The translations under genes and the position numbers were made by a program. Below are positions 35,399 through 46,119 of a stretch of DNA of 64,000 nt, piece by piece. Numbering within the stretch: position 1 is the first letter of the stretch; each line of letters starts with the position of its first letter. Origin of the DNA: Chenopodium formosanum (taxonomy: Eukaryota; Streptophyta; Magnoliopsida; Caryophyllales; Amaranthaceae); assembly GCA_024500155.1 (NCBI GenBank), contig CM044879.1, forward strand, positions 38,399,072 to 38,463,071. Reading direction: 5' to 3'. Below the pieces are notes generated by a model. The model was not told where the DNA came from. It saw only the letters and a list, made by a program, of their open reading frames with translations, and searched no databases.

Positions 35399-36389
35399 AA
35401 AAAAGTGATTACATCTATACTTGATTTATTTTGATCAACTACAGTCGTAAATCGAACCTATGTCTTAAAATACAAGGTGTTCAATTTTATTTGCTACTAA
35501 TGCAAAGGGTACTGGTGGTCATTGTCGTCATAAATAGTCTTAATATATACTTGTACACGGTATGTACTTCGTAGTTTAGTAGAATATGAAGGGACAATTG
35601 TTCAATATAGTTGAGAAAAGCGTGTTTACTTGGTTTATAAATGGAATACTTTTTGTACACAAAAAGTGAAATTATTTTAATTGCTATTTGAAATGCTCTC
35701 ACTGTGCGTGTTGGATTAAAAGTGGGTAATCCATGCATATTTTATTGCCTTCACTAGGTAAACTTGCTTTTGTGTTTGTGCCACGTCACAACATGTGTGT
35801 AACATATTTTTATACTCTTAATTTCTGTAAGGAAATTCATTACAGTAGCATTTTCCAAGCATGTAGATTGAAACACGAGTATTTGTTTTTATTTTTTTTG
35901 AATTTATTTTTGGTGCAAATTAGAAAGTGAAGTTTGAAAATCACTTAAATGGATGATACGAGTATATATATGACAAGAGAGTAGAAAAATAATTGTCAAT
36001 CACATTCGTAAGTTATGCACCAAATTCTATTGAAATTTAGACACGGAATTATTGCATCTATTGACAAATATTGGACCTATGCCAAATGACTGCCTAATTT
36101 CCTCCTTTTTCTTTTCAATTCAAAGTCCTCTTGATTTCCTCATTTATTTTGATTTTGATGAATATAAAAATAAAATGCAAGCGTTTCATGCGTTACATGC
36201 ATTGATGCATATACATGCCCTCCACCTTTCTATAATTATTGCTTTTAATTTTTCATTGCTAAAATCTTTCCAAATTAAATATAGCAGATCTCTATTAATT
36301 AAATTAAGTAAGGTCTCTCATATAATTTGTGCAGTGTGCCAGTGTGTAATTGTGTAACATATTAATGTCAAATTTGTGTAGAGGCTATT
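34660..36389. other. AT-rich intergenic DNA, no gene seen
   Basis: No supported gene. A (TA)n microsatellite lies at 35368-35395, with AAAGTGATTA on either side of it. Confidence 0.5.
35368..35395. repeat. (TA)n microsatellite
   Basis: Uninterrupted AT dinucleotide run of about 14 units. Confidence 0.9.
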
Positions 36390-36542
36390 ATAGAGGCAAA
36401 TCTTGGGAGCGAGGGATAGCTCGAGTGGTTAGAGCTCCCTCTCGATTTTAGGAGATCTTGGGATCGATTCTCATCCCTGGCCTTGTGGCTCTCTAAACAC
36501 CAAAAAAAAATATAAATAAAAAAAAAAATAGAGGCAAATCTT
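36390..36542 (+). mobile_element. tRNA-derived SINE, family 1, copy C
   Basis: The body is 36405-36527. It is flanked by a perfect 15-bp target duplication ATAGAGGCAAATCTT at 36390-36404 and 36528-36542. The head has an A-box (TAGCTCGAGTGG) and a B-box-like GATCGATTCTC; the tail CTTGTGGCTCTCTAAACACC runs into an A-rich 3' end. The perfect, long duplication makes this the youngest-looking of the three copies. It ends about 700 bp upstream of the IQD gene. Confidence 0.92.
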
Positions 36543-37237
36543 CATTGTTCACTCTATTTTGTCCAAATTAAATGAATCATAAAGGCATAACAAATTACAT
36601 ATGAAGATGGCCGAAAAGTTTCAGACCTATGACTGAGTAAAGAGCCTTTATTCTTTGCTACTAGATTAAAATCTCATTAGTACATATCCTCATTAGTCAC
36701 GTGGCCAACCTCACCGATTTATAATTTGAAATGACACCTATGTAAACTGTGTATGCAGTATACAACATACTTATTGAGTCATTGACGACCCTCATTAGCA
36801 ATTTAGTATACACCAATCAATGTATTAAGCTCACAAGACAATTCTTTCCTTTATATAAAACTTTTAAACATAATTTTTTAAAAAACTTTTAAACAAAACC
36901 CCAAGTCATTTGACTGATTTCTAATGAAATATTATACTAATATAATGTTCCTTGGGGTTTATAACGTCTCATTTTTGGAGGTGGGCATCTTATTTTACAT
37001 ATTCCAGCGGTATCTTCTTGTCTCCTAGCCTGAACTTCTTCTCTATTTTTTTTCAAAAAATAAAACATCAAATTTTCAAATTAATATATTTTTTTCCACC
37101 CCTCTAAATTTCCACCCAATTTCCTTTTTTTTATTTTTTTCCTCCTTTTTATTACTTCAACTATATCCTAACTCCAAGTAATCCCATTTTTCTCATCCTC
37201 CAAAAAAAAAAACCTCAAAAACCTCTCTTTTTTCATA
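36543..37237 (+). promoter_or_regulatory. Upstream region of the IQD gene
   Basis: AT-rich, with pyrimidine-rich stretches (about 37087-37200) just before the ATG that look like a plant 5' leader. No unambiguous TATA box at a sensible distance; no other feature seen. Confidence 0.35.
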
Positions 37238-40080
37238 ATGGGAAAAGCTACTAGATGGTTGAAAGGAATATTTGGTATCAAACCAAACACAAATAAATAC
37301 AGTACAAATGACCATTACGATTCCGGTGACCGGAAAAGGTCAAGTTTTGGTGGGTCCAACCGTGATTCCGGTAGCAATAAAAAAGGGTTGTTGTGTAATA
37401 ATCCGGCAACTGTGCCACCCAATATAACTTCTTCGGAAGCAGCTTGGTTAAAGTCTTATTATGAAGACTCTGAAAAAGAACAAAGTAAACATGCTATTGC
37501 TGTTGCTGCAGCCACTGCCGCAGCAGCCGATGCGGCAGTGGCTGCAGCTCAAGCTGCTGTCGCAGTTGTTCGTCTTACGAGTCATGGTAGAGGAACGATG
37601 TTTACTGATAACTGTGGTGGTGGTGGTGGTGGTGGTGGTGGTGTTGAGAAATGGGCGGCTATGAAAATTCAAGCAACGTTTCGTGGATATTTGGTAAGAA
37701 TGAACCATTTATTTTTTAATAGTAAAATCAATTCATTAATAAAAAGTCGTATTAGTAACAATGAACATTGTATTTTGTATTAGTTAATTAGGTCAATCAA
37801 ATAGTTTAAATTTACTCCATAGTTGTGAGTATGAAACTATGAACTTATAATTCATATTATGGATTTTGGTAGTTTTAAAACATATTAAAAAATTATCTAG
37901 TTCTATGTCTTTTATGAAATTTTGAATTGGGATTTTTTTATTTAATTTTTTTTTTATATTCATTTTGTCTTGTTTTCTAGTAAGAGTTGGTTGATAATAT
38001 AATCAATATTTCCTCTTATTAATTAAAAAAAAAAAAAAGTACCAAGTATAGAATTCAAATGTACACTAGTATCTTTCCTCAAAAAAATAAAAAATAAAAA
38101 ATAAAATGTACACTAGTATCGCAAATTATTTTATGCATCCAAAATCATACCTTCTTAATTTAATTAATTGTCCAAATTTTTAATTTATTGTTTCTCATTA
38201 CTAGCATATATACACATGTAGTTGCATGAGTATATTGGATAAAAGATAATTATTGTATCAAGAACTTAATTTCAAGTTTCCTCTAGACGCGAAATTTATA
38301 TTGTGTTGTTCTCTTTTGTAATTATGAATTTATTTATTTATGATTCGTTTTGTAATATTAATTATGTTTGTGTTTCTAATTTCTTAATTGTATTGTGATT
38401 TGAAATAGGCGAGAAAAGCACTAAGAGCATTGAAAGGACTAGTAAAGATCCAAGCATTAGTAAGAGGATATTTGGTAAGAAAACAAGCCACGGCAACTCT
38501 TCATGGTATGCAAGCACTCATAACTTCATAAGGGCTCAAGCTACCGTCAAGTCCAAACGGGCTCAAGGCCGGTATCCGAATCACGAATTATACGGGCTTT
38601 CTCAACCCGATTTCAGAGCCCGTAGATCTTTGGTAATTCACCTTGTCCAATTCATACGATATTTTGTTTTTGTCTAATGTTTTTGAAAATTTATAGAAAA
38701 ATTTCGTCTTTAGGTTATGGACCATTTACTAGTTATTATAATAATAGTAGGCTCATCTTGAGTCCAGAAAAGACTCGCTAGGGATAAAAATTGTCCACAT
38801 TTGAATCTTCTTAAATTTTTCCATTGGTGATAATCCACTCTAAGGGCCTGTTCACATTTACTTAATTTCAATTCAGTTCAGTTCAGCTCTAATCAGTTCA
38901 GTTCAGTTCAGTTCCAATCAGTTCAGTTCAGTTCAGCTCTTATTTTCCCTCTCACATAAAATATTCAGTTCAGTTCCAATCAGTTCAGTTCAGTTCAGCT
39001 CTAATCAGTTCAGTTCAGTTCAGTTCAGCTCATTTCAATAAATGTGAACATGCCCTAAGTTAATTATAGTCCATATATATTTTGGACCATTTGAAGTCAT
39101 ATCTACATTAGTGTACTTTTCATTTTGGTACAATGTGTCATTTAGGCATTTATGTATCACATTTAATTGGCCACCAATTTATTAGTTAATTGCAAATTAT
39201 TTTGGACTGTTAGACAATGTTGATCTTGTGTAGGTCTAAAAAGATTTAGGTAGGTGAATTTTTTAAGTGTGTGATTAGATAATGAGTTCAATTTTGACTA
39301 TTAGCATCAAGTCTCTTTTTTCTTTTTTCTTTTTTTTTTTTTTTTTGTAATTAGAGGGTAACTTTTTTGTGTATGTTATTTGAAGGAAATATATGATGAC
39401 ACAAGAAGTGAGCATGCATCATCAATACACAGCAGGAGGCTATCCGCATCCTTTGAGAGCAGAACCATGAACCCGATATCCGAAGACATACCCAAGATAG
39501 TCGAGGTGGACACGGGCCGACCCAGATCATCGTCGAGAGGGTGGAGATCAAGTAACAGCCCCGGGCCTAGGCCCGAACCCAGTGATCTCGACCCGTTCTA
39601 CCCGCCCCGAATATCGATCCCGTGCTGCCAGCATTGGCACGACACGGAGTGGGGCCTAACGGGGGACGAGTGCCGGTTCTCAACGGCCCAGAGCACGCCC
39701 CGGTTCATGAACACAGGCGGGCCAAACCCGGGCCCGGTGACCCCGTGGAAAAGTGTATGTGGGGACAACAATAGTTACTTCTTACGGCACTACGGAAATT
39801 ACCATAATAACCCTAATTATATGGCAAATACTCAGTCATTTAGGGCAAAGGTGAGGTCCCAAAGTGCCCCAAAGCAGAGGCCAGAGGCAGGGTACCCTAA
39901 GAAGAAAGTGTCCTTAAATGAGATGATGGAGTCTAGAAATAGTCTAAGTGGTGTAAAAATGCAAAGGTCATGTTCCCAAGTACAAGATGCTATTAATTTT
40001 AAGAATGCTGTTATGGGTAAACTTGGGAGGTCTTATGACTTAGCTAGAGAGGCTGAGGTATACCACTTGCAAAGGGAATA

Positions 40081-40081
<1 letters not shown>
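37238..40081 (+). CDS. IQ67-domain calmodulin-binding protein (IQD25/26 type), frame broken in exon 2
   Basis: Three exons: 37238-37693, 38409-38632 and 39386-40081, all joins GT-AG and phase 0. IQD proteins bind calmodulin and act as scaffolds at microtubules, membranes or the nucleus. Exon 1 (152 codons) has the family start MGKATRWLKGIFG, a PPNITSSEAAWLKSYY block, an Ala-rich helix (about 86-114), a Gly run coded by (GGT)n and the first IQ motif (IQATFRGYL). Exon 2 continues the IQ67 domain (ARKALRALKGLVKIQALVRG). Exon 3 carries DDTRSEH, KIVEVDTG and the DUF4005-type SFRAKVRSQSAPKQRPE. Exon 2 is 224 bp; without an 8-bp insertion at about 38516-38531 it would be 216 bp and in frame. The insertion gives TAA at 38529-38531 and a 192-residue product lacking all of exon 3. 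Either this allele is disrupted or the sequence has an error; exons 1 and 3 otherwise look well preserved. Confidence 0.9.
37615..37643 (+). repeat. (GGT)n microsatellite coding a Gly run
   Basis: About nine GGT/GGC triplets in frame in IQD exon 1, giving nine glycines just before the first IQ motif. Likely to vary in length without breaking the frame. Confidence 0.85.
38841..39058. mobile_element. Tourist-like MITE (TTCAG-rich family) in IQD intron 2
   Basis: The body is 38844-39055 (212 bp), flanked by TAA at 38841-38843 and 39056-39058. The ends are GGGCCTGTTCACATTTA and TAAATGTGAACATGCCC, a 17-bp inverted repeat with one mismatch. The interior is (TTCAG)n. It lies wholly inside the second intron (38633-39385), more than 200 bp from either splice site. 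Confidence 0.9.

Positions 40082-40082
<1 letters not shown>

Positions 40083-40114
<32 letters not shown>
40083..40114. repeat. Poly-A tract just after the IQD stop codon
   Basis: 32 consecutive A begin 1 bp after the TAA. The gene keeps its introns, so this is not the tail of a retrocopy, just simple sequence in the 3' UTR. Confidence 0.85.
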
Positions 40115-40119
<5 letters not shown>

Positions 40120-42645
40120 TTCATAAAATTTTATTATAATGTAGAAGTATGTACCAATTCAATTTGGTGCAATTTTACCATTATTATCTTTGATAATACA
40201 AGAAAATGTAAATTGGTTTGTTTGGTATGGGTTTGTGTTTGTCATCATTATAAATTTATAATAATAATCTACAATACCTTATTGTTACTTCAACCATGTG
40301 TGGACTTTGAATTTTGCATCACTTGGCACCTATATGTTTAGTCATATTGAGATGATTTTGTAGTTTAGTAAATTGTAGGTCCACATTGTGTGATGCCATC
40401 CACATGTCTAGTGTGAAATTTGAATGTATTTGAAAACATGGAAATTAAAGAAAGGAATTAATTCAATGAAAATGTTGAGTTTTGATCTAAGTGTGTTTGA
40501 ATGTGTAACTATGTATAACATATTTGATGTCAATTTAGAAGAAGAAAAAGTGTTGGATGTCAAGATTTCTAGTAAGTAATATTATCAATTGTAATTAATG
40601 GGTATTGGAAATTTGGGATTTATAATTTGGTTGCAATTTAGTTGATAAATTTTTACAATATTCATGCATTAATTATTTTTATAGATCATTATTGTTATAG
40701 GTTACGTTTAAAGTTAGGATCTCTCCTCTTATAAAAAGAAATTGTGTCCATGTATTTTATTGAAAATATTAATATAAAACCTTATAATTCTATGTCAATG
40801 TAAATAAAAGGGAAACATAGCGCATATACAAAGAAGAAAATCATGCGAAAATATATGGAATCATACACTGTTTCATTTTAGCTACTAATCCTACCATGCT
40901 CGCTTGTCAACTTTCAATAATAACATGTATGACTTGCTTGACATTCAATTACAAATTACTTTTTTTTTTTGTTTTCTGTTTTGTTTTGTTTTTTCTTTTT
41001 TTTTTTTTTTTTTTTTTGACATTTAAATTACATAAGAGAATATTTGTTGGTAAATTTGAAAACTTGAATAGAATAAGGCCAATTTTGAAACAACATGTGT
41101 TCCATAACCTAGATTGCTTTCATTTTGTGGCATTTTATGAAGAGATATATAATGGCTTCGAGAACACAAAAATGACAAAATTTGAATGGTGATTCAAATA
41201 ATTTGGACTCTTCATTGTCAATTTCAGGAATATATCCCATTGCATCCTACACATTTTTGAAATATGGGACCAAATAATTTTGTTTGATTATACAATAAAC
41301 AAATGGATCTCACTCTTTTGCACAAACATTTGGTTTCTACCCCTTAATGCATTATGTCTTATATGCTAAACAGAATTAGTACTTGTAATTAAACTTAACA
41401 AGCTAGTGGGCAGTATTTGGATAGTAATTTTCTTCTATCTTTCATGAAATTCATAGTGGCCAATATAAGCTATATGTCCAATTTCTTCAAAATTTAGCAC
41501 ATTAAATTTTTTAGAATGAATTATTTCACACTATCAAGACTCATGAGCATAAAGAGTAGTGACTCAGCCAATGCATTCTAGGGCCAAACAAGACGTGAGA
41601 TTTGAGTGTGCCTTTCATGCACTGGTGTGTGATTAACACTCGTTATATTATAGCACATGCTTAATGTTCCTCTACAGAAAATGAGGAATAGGAACAAACC
41701 CCGTTTAATTCAAAAAAGCTTAAACTTCTATATTTTTTTGGAACATTCTTTAATATAATTTCTCATATACTTATCGAACTTTAAAAGTTTGATGGTAAAA
41801 CTAGCCAACCAAAAACCAATAACAACATTTTTCAAACATCCCAATATAAATGTCATGACTATATTAGTTTGATACAAAAATGTAGTGAGATTTCTTGCTT
41901 CACATATCTATCAATCTATAGTTTGTCAATCTTGTCATTTAGATTATTGAGTTACATGTATTTTTACTAGTTCTCATTATAAATATCCTACTAGTACTGG
42001 TTAGATAGTTATTAATTATGAAGTAGTTAGTTACTATTGAACTAATGATTAGCAATTGGCAAGATAAAGTTAATTGTACAAGAAATAATTAAGGAATAAT
42101 ATAGGAAGAAATATCCCTAACTTCTCTAATCATTCACAAATCACAACCCAAAAAGTGTTATTCTGTACATAATTAAGCAAAAATTTACTTCTTCCCCCAA
42201 GTAAAGACATGTCTTATAATGATTAGTTCTTGATTTGACGGACAAGTTATTAAACTAATAAAAAAATACTCCGATATAAACCAAGATTCTATGCATCATA
42301 TTTTCGTCACTTTAATAATAAAACCACACTTTGCCGCTGAATATTTCGTAAAATGTGACCTTTATTTGTCCAACGACCGTAGACCGGATTTTGGCCCCTC
42401 CCAAGTCACACACATGTATGTGTCATTTAGCAACTTAATTAGCTTCAGATTAAATCTTTTTTTTGCCTTAAAAGTAGACTTTGTGAACAATCTTAAGGGA
42501 TACTACTTCACTTTAACATTCTACCTTTCTATAACTAGGAATTTGGGCTCTTTTGACTGAGTTGTTAAAAGGAAATATGCAATGTATGTAAGTATGAAAA
42601 AAAAAAGTTTTAATTTGCTAGTATATATAAAAACATGTTTACGAC

Positions 42646-42712
<67 letters not shown>

Positions 42713-43594
42713 GATCAATAAATTAGTGATGCATGGTAAAGTGATTATTTTTTAGTGTGCGGCATTTGTTGTCTGCATTGAATTTTGATTTTGTTTGTGA
42801 TTGTATGTGTATTATAATAGGCAGACGTGGTGTGATTAGGAATATGTACTTTTAGCAGATGAGTAAAATATGACAACAGTGTGTATCCGTCATTGTGATA
42901 GGTTGATATCCAAAATTGATGTCCGATTTGCTAAAATTTTTTTGTATAGATTATACAAGTTTTGGAAGAACGTATTCACTATAACACAAGTCTTTGTCAA
43001 CGAATCAATTTGTATTTGCCTCCAAAGATGCAAATAATCACCAATTTGAATGTATCAATTTGAACTCCAAGAAAGTCATCAAGGAAAACAAATTGAAGTT
43101 GCATTGCATGCATGTGCTTCCCTGATTGCATTCTGTTTTTTAAATTCTGTAACATTTTGTCATGTAATCGAATTCCAAGGAAACAAATAAATTTGAAAAG
43201 GAAGTTTCAATATAATTTTGTTGTTATTTTATGGCCTGTAATTTGTATGTTCATGCTTAATGTCACTCTCATTTTCTTCCATTGCCCCTCATCTCTCCTT
43301 TTTTCTAGGGTAAGTTAAAGTTGTAGGCGAAAAAGAGAGGTCTCAAATTGTTGCCCTATCTACTACGTAGTTTTCAGTTAATTATTCCTTCGTTGTGGAT
43401 TTATTAGCTACAATTCTACAAATGACATACTCCGTACTTTATACAAAATATATTATTATAATTAATATTTAATTATTTATCACACCAATTTACGTGAGAT
43501 TTTGTCATGTATATATAAATAAATTTCAAATTATAAAAAAATTAATTGCTTAAATGTCAAAAATACTTGTAGGAATTAAGACTCATGATCTAGG
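40115..43594. other. AT-rich intergenic DNA, no gene seen
   Basis: No supported gene. T-rich tracts lie at about 40961-41018 and a (TA)n microsatellite at 42649-42709. Confidence 0.5.
42649..42709. repeat. (TA)n microsatellite
   Basis: About 30 uninterrupted AT units. The open frame across it on the minus strand is an artefact of the repeat. Confidence 0.95.
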
Positions 43595-44268
43595 ATAGTT
43601 TTCAAATGGCTACAATAAAATTGTGGCCATTGTAACTAGTGAATCATGCCCCTTCAATTTATAAAATTCATCTTATCCGTCCATTTAGTTGACTTTAAAA
43701 TACACCTTATTAACACCAAAAAAAAAAAAAAAATCAATTTTTAATTAAATGTTAGAATTTGGTCGAAGGATATGGAATAATTTATTTTTTTTAAATCTTT
43801 AATGTTAATTGATTGGTTTCTTGAAAACTAGAGACAAATTTCATAACTTTTTATCATCTTCTTCTTTTTCCCTCCCTTTTTCTGGGTTGTTTTTAATGGA
43901 GGATGATTTATTTTTTGATAAAAATGATGAAAAAAATATGGACCTTGTAATGTATAATGCGGTAGATAGGTTATTGTTAATAAACTATGATCAAATGTTT
44001 AATTTTAATGGAGATGGACAATCATTTGAGCTTAGATATTGCAGATCGAATATGCATCAATGGAAATGTTCAGAATTTTTGTTTTAGTAACTGTTTTTTT
44101 TTTTTTTTAAATTTAAAATTAAAAGCTGTTTTTTTTTTCTTTTTTCATTTCTATTTAAAATTAAAGTTAATTGGATGAATGGACAAGATTGAGCATTTAA
44201 AAATATAGGGCCAAGATTAAAACTAATTACAATAGCTACAATTTTATTGTAGCCACTGAATAGTCTTC
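43595..44268. mobile_element. Non-autonomous MULE-like element
   Basis: The body is 43604-44259 (656 bp). The ends are inverted repeats of about 36 bp (43604-43640 and 44223-44259), both containing TGGCTACAATAAAATTGT. Flanking 9-bp repeats are ATAGTTTTC at 43595-43603 and ATAGTCTTC at 44260-44268 (one mismatch). The inner arms pair further (TTATCCGTCCATTTAG against the region near 44170). No transposase. A 92-codon frame in the interior has no similarity I recognise. Confidence 0.75.
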
Positions 44269-45837
44269 CCATGATCTAACATAGGAGTTAAGTTTATACT
44301 TAAATTTAGAGTTTATACTGATTTGAAGAAAATAGAATTTTTCCAATGACGTGATATATGTTGCTTGGCACAACAATTGGTATTCTAACACCGATTAACA
44401 AGTAACAACTACACTATTATTCTCAACGCTAAAATAGCTCACAAAGGTTTCAAAATTTATCTACATAGTAAGTTATTACAAATTTTCATGTTACTAGCCA
44501 CAACGTGTGATAGGGGTTACTTATTTAGGGATAACCCTGCTGATGAAATAATTCCTGACTGATTCTGATTAATTTATTTCACTAATACTTCTAGTACGTA
44601 TCTCGATAATAATACTTATTATAAGCCCGCTCAATTAAAATTACCACAAATATGAGTGTTGAGAGACGGAGCGTGTTTGAGGAAACTTGAAAAGGACTGA
44701 GAATTGAATAATCAATCTAGTGTCTCATTCATTAGTGGGGATTTCAAGGTTAAGATAAACTTTATAAAGCTAAGTTTCATGGCTTTATGTGTTATGCTCT
44801 CAGAGCAAATTATCTGTTGTCGTCATCACCTCTTTAGTCCTTTTCCATAATTCACCAAAAACTTAATTCATTTTTACTTGTAAGTTTACATAAAGTAAAT
44901 TTACATACTAGAAAAAGATAAGGTCACAATATACATATGTGATTTATCTAGGTTGTACAAGTTAGGCAATGATTGATAGACATATTTAGATGACAATGCT
45001 ATTAAAGTGTTACAGAACAACATAAAAAAAACGTGATTGTTGATAAAAAGGCATTTCTAAAAATGTTTATGTGTTATGTCATTGTTATTCCATGTAAAAA
45101 TATAAGGATAATAAGGAGATTCAAACACCCAACTTCTTGTAAGAAAGATGGTTGTTTAGCCATCTAAACCAACTAGCAACCTTGTGAAAAATATAAAACT
45201 ACTTGTATATAATTGCAAATTGCAAGGATTAATAAAAAAAAAGGGGGGGGGGGGGGGGGAGGGGGGGAAGACACCAAAAAAATTACATACATATAATCAC
45301 AAAATTTAATTGAAGTAGCAACTCGGTACAACGATCAGGATACACTAGTTTTGAACTAATAATTGAGAGAGGAAAATTAAGTAAATCATTGGGGGTCCAA
45401 GTTTTCTAACTCAAAATATTGTAATCAAAAGGACCATGGGCCTGAGTAATGTCAAACAATGCCGTATAAAACGGGCCTTGCCTTTTGAAGTAGTTTATCA
45501 TCTCTGGAACAAATTTGGTCCAATATTAATATCAATGGGCTATATGGCCCACTTAGTTCTTATCTTTTTTGATACAACACTCAGTTCTCTTACTCTTTCG
45601 TGCTTTCGTTGTTTTGGAATTTTCAAGATGTAAATAAAACTTGTACGGAAAATAATATATCAATAAGGCTTGTAGTATCAAATATCAATTCATTTTTTTT
45701 CATGTTAAATATATAATTTAATCCATGACACAGAGCATACATGAAGTGTTTTCTTTATTTTATATTGTTTTTAACATTTAACGTGTGCCAATATGAAACT
45801 TAGAGCATATATTCCTTATTGGGTACTTAAAACAATC

Positions 45838-45876
<39 letters not shown>

Positions 45877-46119
45877 TAACATTCAGGTATAGCAAACGAT
45901 GGTCAAAGTTAAAGATTATAAAATGTCACAATTAAAAATGTTAACAACATTATGAAGCAGAGTATGATTCTTTTGCTAGGCCCAAAGGTATGTTAATAAC
46001 GTTGGACAGATTGAGCGAGAGTAAGAAAGTAAGAAACAGATATATAAGTAAGTTTTCTGGTCTCACAATCAATACTACTAATTAAAATAATTGGGGGTAG
46101 ATTGGAACCTAACTACCCA
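44269..46119. other. AT-rich intergenic DNA with homopolymers
   Basis: No supported gene. A/G homopolymer block at 45234-45268 and an A run at about 45840-45870. A weak SINE-like stretch at 45107-45185 is not called. Confidence 0.5.
45234..45268. repeat. Poly-A/poly-G tract
   Basis: An A run passes into a G run of more than 15 residues broken by one A. Simple sequence, length uncertain. Confidence 0.85.

Noticed and set aside
39380..39385. TTG at 39380 as a start of a separate gene
   Set aside because: The splice acceptor AG at 39384-39385 and the continuous IQD motifs make this exon 3 of the IQD gene.
40083..40114. Poly-A tract after the IQD stop as a sign of a processed retrogene
   Set aside because: The gene keeps two introns and no target duplication is seen, so this is simple sequence.
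43809..44087. 92-codon frame inside the second MULE-like element
   Set aside because: No recognisable domain, and it lies within a foldback element with T-rich runs.
45107..45185. SINE-like stretch in antisense with TAGTTGGTTTAGATGG
   Set aside because: The B-box is poor and the flanking repeat (AAAAATATAA) is low-complexity; chance cannot be excluded.
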